Of a DNA stretch of 20,083 nucleotides, positions 15,101-20,083 are shown piece after piece. Made by a program: the position numbers and the translations under genes. Where the stretch lies: positions 16,497 to 36,579 of the IMG/VR virus record IMGVR_UViG_3300014050_000072; one strand, given 5' to 3'. The notes under the pieces are model-generated. The model made no database searches. It was not told the DNA's origin and worked only from the letters and a program-made list of their open reading frames with translations. Each line of letters begins with the position of its first letter. Position 1 is the first letter of the stretch. The DNA comes from a virus.

Positions 15101-18100
15101 TTTTAATCCTACTTCTGCAAGTGTCTCTGAGGTTCCGCCAAACGATAGTCTATTTGCTTTACCAGCTTCTTCTGCTCGTTTCTTCCAATCTAATAATAGC
15201 TTAACGCCAAGAGCAAGGGAACCAATGACTGCACCAGGAATTGTTAATCTTCCTAGTAGCCCAGCTAATTTAGTAACCATAGGGGCTGCTCCACCAAATC
15301 CCTTTAGTAATGAAAGCATAGGGATCATGTTTGAAGCTAGCATAATTGCATTTCCAGCTTGTCCGCCAACCATTTGTCCAGCAACCATTCCGCCCATACC
15401 AATAGCCATCTGAGAGCCCATGCCCATAGGACCTATTCCGCCACGAACAATGCCTCCACCAATTGGATTTCGTAATCCTTGCATATAAGATGAACCTACT
15501 CCAGCAACACCATTTTTAAATCCTGGAATTTTTCCTCCAGCATTCATATAAGCAATTGCACTTTCATTGCCTGCAGTTGCTTGCTTAGTTACAACAGATT
15601 CTCCAGGTTCAAGCATTGCTGGAATAATATCTCCGCCGCCGTATCCAGGAAGTCTTGTAACCCCATCTTGATACTGACCTAGTTTTCTACCCCAGTTCTT
15701 AGCATTAGTTCCATGCAAGAATGTTGTATCTCCGCTAGCGGATCCCTTAAATTCATTTTTATCAATAACAATTCTTTGTCCGTTTAAATTTAAAACAATA
15801 TTCTTACGGGAAGTGCTTCTATATTTATTTAATGGAGTCCATGCTGGAGATTGTCTAGAGAATTGTTTCCATAAAGAAAGTATCTCTGGATTATTTTTAA
15901 ACTCCATGCCAATAACTTTATTAGATATTGCAGCGTAAGGGTTTGTAGAATCTCCAATATATTGTCTTCCTGATATAGAAGCTAAATAGTCATCAGACAA
16001 TTTATTCATTAGATATGCTTCTGTTTGTTGATCAATTAAACCATTAGCACTTAATGCTGAAATAAAGGAGTCTGCTCCTCCTCTTACTCTTCCGCCACCT
16101 GCTGCCATTAAAGAACTTATATACTCACTGGTTGGCATTTTGTTTTGCTCAAGCAATGCGTTTACTTGTTCTCTTGTTCTTCCTGGAACACTCTTGCCAA
16201 ATACTCCAAATGCTGATTTGAACTTATACGCAGCTTGGGATGATCTTCCAGTAATTAAACCTAATCTTTGTGCTACCGCTCTGCCTAGATTTACTCCAGC
16301 TCCTACAACTCCTCCAGCATATCCTGGAACACCAACTGATGTTACACCCTTACTAAATTGAGATGGCTTAGTTGTTTCAATATTATATGGAGCACCATAA
16401 GTTCTTGTGCGTGTTGCACGACCTGCTGCTGACATAACTCTACCAAATATTCCTTTACGGAACATTCCACGTAGATTTGATTTTCCAGCTTGATTAACAA
16501 CTGCTTGATCAATAAGTGGTGCTTTAGTTAAGTCAATAGCTCTTCCTGCAGATGTTGCATATGCTGTAACTTCTGCTCCCATTGCTGCTTCAATTTGTGC
16601 ATTTAATGAAATAATCTGTGCTTTAGCCTGGTCTACTGTAAGCTTACCCTGCCTTAATTCAGCAACAATTTGCGCTGATTGAGCTGCAGCATTTTGTGTA
16701 AGTCTTTGTGTTAATGGAAGTATGTCATCAAACGTAGCAATAAAATCTGTGCTAATTGCTCCACCTGCTGCAATTGTTTTCTTAAGAGCTTCAATTTCTG
16801 CCTTGCTCTGCATTCCAAGTGTCGCCATCAAAGCATGATATCTGGCAGCCTCACCAGCAACAACTCCAGTTGAAACTCCTCCAACCGATGTAAGGCCTTC
16901 AACATTTGGAAGTCTTTCATTCATATAAATTTGTGGAGTTCTACCAATTTTTCTGTTTACTGGCTCTGCTCCTGGAACCAAACCAAATATAGTTGCTGGG
17001 TCTCCAGGGTCTCTTGGATTCATGTGAGCAGATGCTCTGGGCGCTCTATTTAAATCTCCAGCTAATGGATGGTTGGGATCAACTACTCTTGGACCGCCAA
17101 CTGTTGCTAATCCATTTTGAACACTATTAAATACTGGTGTTGCTGAAATTTGTCCTGATTCAACTCTTTGCTGAAGTGTTAATAACTCTGTATTTAAATT
17201 ATGAACTGCTGTTGAAAGAATCTTGGCTGCGTCTGCATCGCTATAGAATGTTTGCTCCAGCATTGTTCCAGCTTTTTGAGCTGCAAGAATTTCTGGTGTT
17301 AAAAGTTTAAATCCCTCTCCGCCTTTAAATAATGCTTTGAAATGCCCTAGGCCCTTAATAATATATCCGAAGAAGTTTGCAAGAACACCAGTAAGCATAA
17401 TTACTGGACCAGCTAATGCTGTAAGAGCTCCAACTAATGCTAATGCTTGTTTAATAGGCTTAGGCAATCCATCTACAACACCAATAATTCTATCAACAAA
17501 AGTTATTACCTTGGTTGCAATATTTAAGAACTGCTCACCAATTGTTGCTAAGTCTGCACGTAGAGATTCAATCGCTCTACGATATTTACCTGAAGCAGAT
17601 TCTGTTACAGCAGTTAATTCTCGACCAGCAATGCTTGCTAAATCTGAGCTGCTTGCTTTCATTAGATCAAGAACTTGTAGAGTCTGGCTACCTTGCTTGC
17701 CTAAGTTTTCAAATAATGCATTAAGACGTGAGAACTGGAATTTACCAAACAACTGCTCAATAGCTTGTTGTTTCTGTAGTGGGTCTAGATTATCTAAAGC
17801 TTTCTGCAGTTCTAATAAAGTTCCAGTTACGTTTCCAGCATTATTATTTACTATTCCAAGTAGATCAATACCTAAAGTTCTGAACTTTTCTGTAGCTACT
17901 TTTGTAGGGTTAATTAAAGACGCTAGACCTGACTTTAATGCGTTTGCACCTTCAGATGCATTAATACCACCTTCACGCATTGCTGTTAAATAAAGAGCAA
18001 GATCTTGAACACTTCCACCAAGTCCTTGAATTACTGGACCAGCCTTTGGAATTGCTTCCACTAAATCTGCTAGTGTTGTTGAAGTTTGGTTTTCAACTGC

Positions 18101-19057
18101 GTTTAAAAAGTTAATTGATTCAGAAAGTTCATCCGTGTTTTGCTTAAATGCGCTTTGAATAGCAAGAGTGGCTTTCATTGCTTCTTGTCTATCTACTTCA
18201 CCCAATACAGCAAGTCTAGTTGTTTCTTTAACTGAAGCTAGTAATTCGTTACCTTGCTTACCAGTTGCCGCAATGTCCGCAGCTAATCCAATTGTTTCTT
18301 GAAAGTTAACTCCATACGCAGAAGCCAATTCTTTAGATGTGGCAGAAACTTCTTTTCTTACTTTTGCCAACTCTGCTGCTGAGGTTCCAGCTATGTCTCC
18401 ATAAACCTTAGTTAAACGAGTTAATTCTTGATCTGCTAATTTAAATGCATCCGCTGCTGCCTTGCCAAAGGCAACCATAGGAACTGTTAAACCTACAGTT
18501 AACTGACGTCCTGCCCACTGAGTATTTTTACCCCAGTTAATAAGTTGAACTCCACCATCCTGAATAACTTTATTCATGATTTGAAGTTCTTGTCTTACTA
18601 AAGCTGTTCTATTTTTTACAGCATCAAGTCCTCTCGGAACCTGCACGTTAAACTGCATTAGCCCCTGAGCATTTCTGCCTAGGGGTTGCAATATAGAATT
18701 TTGTAGCTGAACCTGTTGCTTAGCAAGATCTCTGATTAATCCGCCAGATGTCTTAGTATGTTCTTGCCATGTTCTAAAGTAATCTCTTAGCTTTAATCTA
18801 CCGCCATCAAGATTCTTTCCAAATTTTTCTACATCTGATGTTAGGCTTACGAAATGTGTTGAATACTGTCCAGTGCTTCTTAATGTATCTGAAAATGAAC
18901 GATTCATTTCTGCTATCTTGTTAGATAGAGATTTATTCGTTGAACCTATTTTTTCCTGAAGTTGAGATAGACTGTTTGTAACCCTATGCACATCTGCAAT
19001 AAGATTTGAAAAGTCGGCATTAGCGACTATATTGGTGACTATCTGTTCATCAGCCAT
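12101..19057 (-). CDS. Tape measure protein with ART-like domain near C-terminus
   Basis: At 2318 aa this is the largest gene and sets tail length; at roughly 0.15 nm per residue it implies a tail near 350 nm. Residues about 200-530 match the TP901-type tape measure core, with A-D-A-F-K-L-A-D-Q-E-L-T, G-G-S-V-Q-D-L-A-L-Y-L-T-A-M and G-I-N-A-S-E-G-A-N-A-L-K-S-G-L. A hydrophobic stretch follows at about 535-575. A Gly/Met-rich hydrophobic zone lies at about 1180-1290. A long coiled coil occupies about 1615-1745, with heptad-like Lys/Glu/Leu patterns. A D-x-IPA-x-L-x-x-GE motif occurs twice (1143-1153 and 1965-1975). An ART-like segment spans about 2090-2240. The C-terminal 80 residues are Gly-rich (G-G-L-V, G-G-P-V, G-G-R-V). 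The gene sits between chaperone and Dit-like protein, as expected. Its AAGGAG overlaps the chaperone stop, 14 bases before the ATG, a long spacing. During infection the protein is released from the tube and may enter the host. Confidence 0.95.
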   Translation of the reverse strand: MADEQIVTNIVANADFSNLIADVHRVTNSLSQLQEKIGSTNKSLSNKIAEMNRSFSDTLRSTGQYSTHFVSLTSDVEKFGKNLDGGRLKLRDYFRTWQEHTKTSGGLIRDLAKQQVQLQNSILQPLGRNAQGLMQFNVQVPRGLDAVKNRTALVRQELQIMNKVIQDGGVQLINWGKNTQWAGRQLTVGLTVPMVAFGKAAADAFKLADQELTRLTKVYGDIAGTSAAELAKVRKEVSATSKELASAYGVNFQETIGLAADIAATGKQGNELLASVKETTRLAVLGEVDRQEAMKATLAIQSAFKQNTDELSESINFLNAVENQTSTTLADLVEAIPKAGPVIQGLGGSVQDLALYLTAMREGGINASEGANALKSGLASLINPTKVATEKFRTLGIDLLGIVNNNAGNVTGTLLELQKALDNLDPLQKQQAIEQLFGKFQFSRLNALFENLGKQGSQTLQVLDLMKASSSDLASIAGRELTAVTESASGKYRRAIESLRADLATIGEQFLNIATKVITFVDRIIGVVDGLPKPIKQALALVGALTALAGPVIMLTGVLANFFGYIIKGLGHFKALFKGGEGFKLLTPEILAAQKAGTMLEQTFYSDADAAKILSTAVHNLNTELLTLQQRVESGQISATPVFNSVQNGLATVGGPRVVDPNHPLAGDLNRAPRASAHMNPRDPGDPATIFGLVPGAEPVNRKIGRTPQIYMNERLPNVEGLTSVGGVSTGVVAGEAARYHALMATLGMQSKAEIEALKKTIAAGGAISTDFIATFDDILPLTQRLTQNAAAQSAQIVAELRQGKLTVDQAKAQIISLNAQIEAAMGAEVTAYATSAGRAIDLTKAPLIDQAVVNQAGKSNLRGMFRKGIFGRVMSAAGRATRTRTYGAPYNIETTKPSQFSKGVTSVGVPGYAGGVVGAGVNLGRAVAQRLGLITGRSSQAAYKFKSAFGVFGKSVPGRTREQVNALLEQNKMPTSEYISSLMAAGGGRVRGGADSFISALSANGLIDQQTEAYLMNKLSDDYLASISGRQYIGDSTNPYAAISNKVIGMEFKNNPEILSLWKQFSRQSPAWTPLNKYRSTSRKNIVLNLNGQRIVIDKNEFKGSASGDTTFLHGTNAKNWGRKLGQYQDGVTRLPGYGGGDIIPAMLEPGESVVTKQATAGNESAIAYMNAGGKIPGFKNGVAGVGSSYMQGLRNPIGGGIVRGGIGPMGMGSQMAIGMGGMVAGQMVGGQAGNAIMLASNMIPMLSLLKGFGGAAPMVTKLAGLLGRLTIPGAVIGSLALGVKLLLDWKKRAEEAGKANRLSFGGTSETLAEVGLKYTTIADKLKAVNEQLALQKAKGLEAYAALTNSGVPGLTLTIKELTERIKRAKTQAKETVGAFNAIDSSKVSDLAASLKQQYISAGMSVQEATNEIYAIIKASDKADQALSAITTKAFSGIKDKATAAQYSVQALGETLGDKNLFNSEEFARGVDNMLNSIESYRQSLVGTKTGDSTVTQADALKMTLDEIKKIKGANKTLDDAALIAIKQQDIMMGAVLGKTETLASVYAKMALLQAGFGGNIVGLTGQQAIQAAQGMQAYQDSVVKASEETSGPLGTIAIAYNKLKVAADKTSNASKKAAGMTSDAIDAEIKKRQKLIDSLKKEEEARLAVLDAQEKSADFNVSIQQAQIRYQEALAAGDMAQAAQEQLNIEKISGDRQKELARAAIQDKYEKQIEKLQIEIENLQDKKDAQSKSVAAAQTSATNALAKQQAIASYRSRLVGLAQQNPDPSKLTDAEKKSLIGQVKTIFDEMSKEGGVIAEAAKALKKQFETGSLSPGVAARPKSMISPELNIISALSKEGFKLAGATEFTTAVEAFGKYVASLPGAKTASSKFVAPKDNEKNNFFIGYDTSYMVFTKDGASYQSLEQSNNWKDAYAAAVKAGYQISYSKEKAKGIKDIGNYSKLPGIKKAMGGKIAGPGSGTSDSIPALLSNGEYVIKADSVNKYGVETFDALNAGRYAAGGPANKNGWLQKWAKSLSGMPAAEMFGTAALLRKIAGIGQKGDTLSALSVPLNFAGSGAFKSLASPAVSAAYKPINLIKQYNNYFKAKNLLKQGMYHGDALMSLSGRSVLDGTPGKDPHFGMGFFATSNIDEAERYAQGYATGIDAYGPKHQVSKIPFGRYIDFNKPIKSQSYDLWKMLGGKNYAYAGPKLGGMMNKIGAKGSMMPGIVSGMNAPRGKWLALNKPKGTVLNELNGFARGGLVGNKRMNMGGPVYDIPAYSMGGRVKYNAGGMATSSNALYNINVTLNGTDMNPNDVAKAIDQQMRMREAMNGRGRNI
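12350..12790 (-). other. ART-like domain within the tape measure protein
   Basis: Residues about 2090-2236 carry Y2097-H2098-G2099-D2100, then about 25 residues later G2124-F2125-F2126-A-T-S-N, then D-E-A-E-R-Y-A-Q-G-Y, then a strand pair H-Q-V-S-K-I-P-F-G-R-Y-I-D-F-N-K-P-I. This order (Y-H-G, then G-(F/Y)-F-x-T-x-N with an A-x-x-Y-A helix, then a 'valine-strand, P-I' end) is the layout of ADP-ribosyltransferase-fold domains in polyvalent phage proteins and toxins. The usual third-site Glu is uncertain; E2233 in L-N-E-L-N is a candidate. The activity, if any, is inferred. Confidence 0.55.
13118..13186 (-). repeat. Second copy of the D-x-IPA-x-L-x-x-GE motif
   Basis: Residues about 1958-1980 read P-G-S-G-T-S-D-S-I-P-A-L-L-S-N-G-E-Y-V-I. 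The pattern recurs in many phage tape measure proteins, where it usually sits in a Gly-rich zone before a further conserved domain. The copy at 15590-15646 matches the central D-x-I-P-A-x-L-x-x-G-E-x-V spacing. Confidence 0.65.
15590..15646 (-). repeat. First copy of the D-x-IPA-x-L-x-x-GE motif
   Basis: Residues 1138-1156 read G-Y-G-G-G-D-I-I-P-A-M-L-E-P-G-E-S-V-V. It aligns with the copy at residues 1958-1980 without gaps over D-x-I-P-A-x-L-x-x-G-E-x-V, 822 residues earlier. Just before it lies F-L-H-G-T (1113-1117). Confidence 0.65.
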
Positions 19058-19068
19058 TTATATGTATA

Positions 19069-19434
19069 CTACTCCTTAGAGTATCCTAAGCCTGCTCCGA
19101 TTCCAAAACCAGCTTGCGCTGCAAAAGCTCCTTGTAGAGACACGATATCATCTTTATTCGTTTCTATTCCAAGAACCCTTCTTTGAATATCGTCAAAGGA
19201 CGGACCTTCTGTTTTTTCTTCATCCTCATCCAAGTTTTTACCTTGTAATGCGGCTAAGAATTTTCTTTCTTCTTCTTGAGACTTCTTAATTGCTTTTAAA
19301 GTCTGAATAAGTTCTGGCATTGAGATGTTGTCTTCTAGTTCATCGTAGCTTTTCCAGCTACCTAAAAGAAAAACTTCTCCTAGTAAAGCGGCAAGATCTA
19401 GTTCTGACCAGCCAGAACCGTCGCCGCTAGAAGG
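19069..19434 (-). CDS. Tail assembly chaperone, -1 frame extension (frameshift product)
   Basis: This is the second half of the chaperone, read only after a -1 shift at 19434-19440. The frame is open from a TGA just before the slippery site to the stop at 19069 and encodes 121 residues: P-S-S-G-D-G-S-G-W-S-E-L-D at the start, then a helical E-R-K-F-L-A-A-L-Q region, an acidic linker, and a Gly/Ala-rich end G-F-G-I-G-A-G-L-G-Y-S-K-E. Joined to the first 99 codons of the 19398-19730 frame it makes a 220-aa fusion. The internal ATG at 19320 has no ribosome site, which argues against a separate gene. In known phages the fusion recruits the tape measure protein and the short form recruits tail tube subunits; here that is by analogy. 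Confidence 0.8.
   Translation of the reverse strand, partial: PSSGDGSGWSELDLAALLGEVFLLGSWKSYDELEDNISMPELIQTLKAIKKSQEEERKFLAALQGKNLDEDEEKTEGPSFDDIQRRVLGIETNKDDIVSLQGAFAAQAGFGIGAGLGYSKE
19387..19428 (-). promoter_or_regulatory. Predicted frameshift-stimulating stem
   Basis: On the minus strand AGCGGC (19423-19428) pairs with GCCGCT (19387-19392). Inside it, GTTCTG (19413-19418) pairs with CAGAAC (19401-19406) around a 6-base loop. The outer stem starts five bases after the slippery heptamer, the usual distance. The nested form is what I can see by eye; a pseudoknot is also possible. A folding calculation was not done. Confidence 0.55.
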
Positions 19435-19730
19435 TTTGGGTCATCCATCTTAATCCCACCACATACTTCAAGGATGCGATTGATTGTGGGAACGTCGAGA
19501 GCATCTTCTAGTGCATCTCTATCTGCTGCCAATTCTGGTAGCTGCTTTTCTAGTGCTACTGCACAAGCATCGATAAGTAAGTTTAATGTATCTTCTTCTG
19601 TTTCAATTCCCTCAGTCTGAGAGATTGCCGCCATAAATTTGCGGAGTTGCTTAATTGATAGTGGCTTGAGAAGAGCCTCATCACCATTCTGTAACGTAAT
19701 CTTTTCTACGTCGTATACTGTAGTTGCCAA
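19398..19730 (-). CDS. Tail assembly chaperone, short form
   Basis: This 110-aa acidic, mostly helical protein sits between the major tail protein and the tape measure gene, the fixed place of the tail assembly chaperone. Residues 20-37 (L-L-K-P-L-S-I-K-Q-L-R-K-F-M-A-A-I) and a C-terminal half with L-I-D-A-C-A-V-A-L and T-I-N-R-I-L-E-V-C-G-G fit small siphovirus chaperones. The start is TTG at 19730, chosen because a perfect AGGAGG (19737-19742) lies six bases upstream and the next residues are A-T-T-V-Y-D. Some ribosomes shift at 19434-19440 and read on to 19069, and the others stop 11 codons after the heptamer at the TAG. It has its own promoter (19760-19788) behind a terminator (19789-19815), so its level can differ from that of the major tail protein. 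Role assigned by position and frameshift. Confidence 0.85.
   Translation of the reverse strand: MATTVYDVEKITLQNGDEALLKPLSIKQLRKFMAAISQTEGIETEEDTLNLLIDACAVALEKQLPELAADRDALEDALDVPTINRILEVCGGIKMDDPNLLAATVLAGQN
19434..19440 (-). promoter_or_regulatory. Programmed -1 ribosomal frameshift slippery site
   Basis: The minus strand reads C-CCA-AAC in the chaperone frame, exactly the X-XXY-YYZ pattern. After slipping back one base the tRNAs re-pair on CCC and AAA, and reading goes on at CCT. In the -1 frame a TGA lies immediately before the heptamer, so that frame opens exactly here. The downstream frame then stays open for 121 codons. Confidence 0.85.
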
Positions 19731-19736
19731 TTTAAT

Positions 19737-19742
19737 CCTCCT
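19737..19742 (-). promoter_or_regulatory. Shine-Dalgarno site deciding the TTG start
   Basis: A perfect AGGAGG on the minus strand lies six bases before TTG (19728-19730). No in-frame ATG is present in that position, so this site decides the start of the chaperone. Confidence 0.8.
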
Positions 19743-19759
19743 AGGATCTAGTCTAAATC

Positions 19760-19788
19760 ATTATAACAAATAGGTATTACTAATACAA
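19760..19788 (-). promoter_or_regulatory. Extended -10 promoter for the tail chaperone
   Basis: TTGTAT (19783-19788), a 17-base spacer and TATAAT (19760-19765), with TGT just upstream of the -10, on the minus strand. It follows the terminator hairpin directly, so a stopped transcript can be restarted at once for the chaperone and tape measure genes. Confidence 0.6.
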
Positions 19789-19815
19789 GCAGAAAACCCC
19801 CAAATTAATGGGGGT
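19789..19815 (-). terminator. Factor-independent terminator after the major tail protein gene
   Basis: A perfect 7-bp stem (ACCCCCA at 19796-19802, TGGGGGT at 19809-19815) closes a 6-base loop and is followed on the minus strand by TTTT then CTG. The uridine run is short, so it is probably leaky. Its place between the abundant tail tube protein and the scarcer chaperone fits a role in lowering downstream expression. Confidence 0.75.
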
Positions 19816-19840
19816 CTCTGGTTATAATAATATTAAATTA

Positions 19841-20083
19841 TTATGCAGTGACTGTAAGGATACGGTCAATGATCTTTCCATATTCCTGGCCAGCGTATGC
19901 TGTATTACCATCTGGAAGCAGACGGAATGTTACTGGGAATGTGGTTGCTGAGTTACGAGCTAGAGAGAACTGTGATTGCTGTACTGAAAGAACACGACGT
20001 GCATAATATACACGCTCTGCTGAAACGATCTTGTCGTTTGAGCCTGTTGGTGCCTGTCCTACTGCAATTAGCTGACGCTCTGT
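19841..20083 (-). CDS. Major tail protein (tail tube), 3' end only
   Basis: This frame is open from the window edge to TAA at 19841-19843 and encodes the last 80 residues, starting T-E-R-Q-L-I-A-V-G-Q. The tail tube call comes mainly from position: it lies directly upstream of the chaperone with its frameshift, and is followed by a terminator, as is usual for a highly expressed tube subunit. The fragment is beta-rich, with Y-Y-A-R-R-V-L-S-V, F-P-V-T-F-R-L-L-P-D-G and I-I-D-R-I-L-T-V. All seven Arg codons are CGT, whereas AGA is common in later tail genes, consistent with selection for high translation. The 5' end lies outside the window, so start and full length are unknown. Confidence 0.75.
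   Translation of the reverse strand, partial: TERQLIAVGQAPTGSNDKIVSAERVYYARRVLSVQQSQFSLARNSATTFPVTFRLLPDGNTAYAGQEYGKIIDRILTVTA

Noticed and set aside
17337-17993. 218-codon plus-strand open frame opposite the tape measure gene
   Set aside because: It is antisense to a strongly supported gene, has no ribosome site, and its composition mirrors the other strand's codons. Every other plus-strand frame in the window was dropped for the same reason.
19069-19320. Independent 83-aa gene starting at ATG 19320
   Set aside because: No ribosome site precedes it, and its frame is open for 38 more codons back to a canonical slippery heptamer, so it is the end of a frameshift product.
1-20083. tRNA genes, CRISPR arrays, insertion sequences, integrase or attachment sites
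   Set aside because: No cloverleaf, spaced direct repeats, transposase motifs or recombinase motifs are visible in any frame.

Overview
This window is the tail and baseplate module of a tailed phage with siphovirus-type morphology, or a prophage of one. All genes are on the minus strand, so transcription runs from 20083 towards 1. The gene order is: major tail protein (3' end only), a tail assembly chaperone with a programmed -1 frameshift, a very long tape measure protein (2318 aa), a distal-tail-like protein, two tail-hub or tail-tip proteins, then receptor-binding and fibre-type proteins rich in Ig and fibronectin III folds, small helical proteins, two small accessory virion-type proteins and a calcineurin-like metallophosphoesterase cut off at the window edge. 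The DNA is AT-rich, genes are packed end to end, and five junctions use a TAATG stop/start overlap. The host cannot be fixed from this sequence. The style of the tail genes, a TTG start and a possible leaderless transcript would fit a low-GC actinobacterial host, but that is inference.

Region 20083-19069 holds the end of the major tail protein, a factor-independent terminator, an extended -10 promoter, and the chaperone gene. The chaperone starts at TTG behind a perfect AGGAGG. It carries a canonical C CCA AAC slippery heptamer, followed five bases later by a nested stem. A -1 shift there joins the 110-codon frame to a second open frame and gives a 220-aa product.

Region 19057-12101 is the tape measure gene. 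It has a TP901-type core near the N-terminus, hydrophobic segments, a long coiled coil, two copies of a D-x-IPA-x-L-x-x-GE motif, and near the C-terminus a segment that looks like an ADP-ribosyltransferase (ART)-fold domain. That domain is the most interesting feature of the window.

Region 12101-2032 encodes the tail tip: Dit-like protein, two hub-like proteins, a small unknown protein behind a possible leaderless promoter, and three adhesion or fibre proteins. Region 2023-1 has three small helical proteins, a protein with two copies of a Y-x-I...NK-R repeat, a small fibre-adaptor-like protein and the metallophosphoesterase. The phosphoesterase sits behind its own promoter, a palindrome over the -10 element, and a terminator hairpin. 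The first 33 bases of the window are a suspicious homopolymer series that replaces the end of the phosphoesterase gene.
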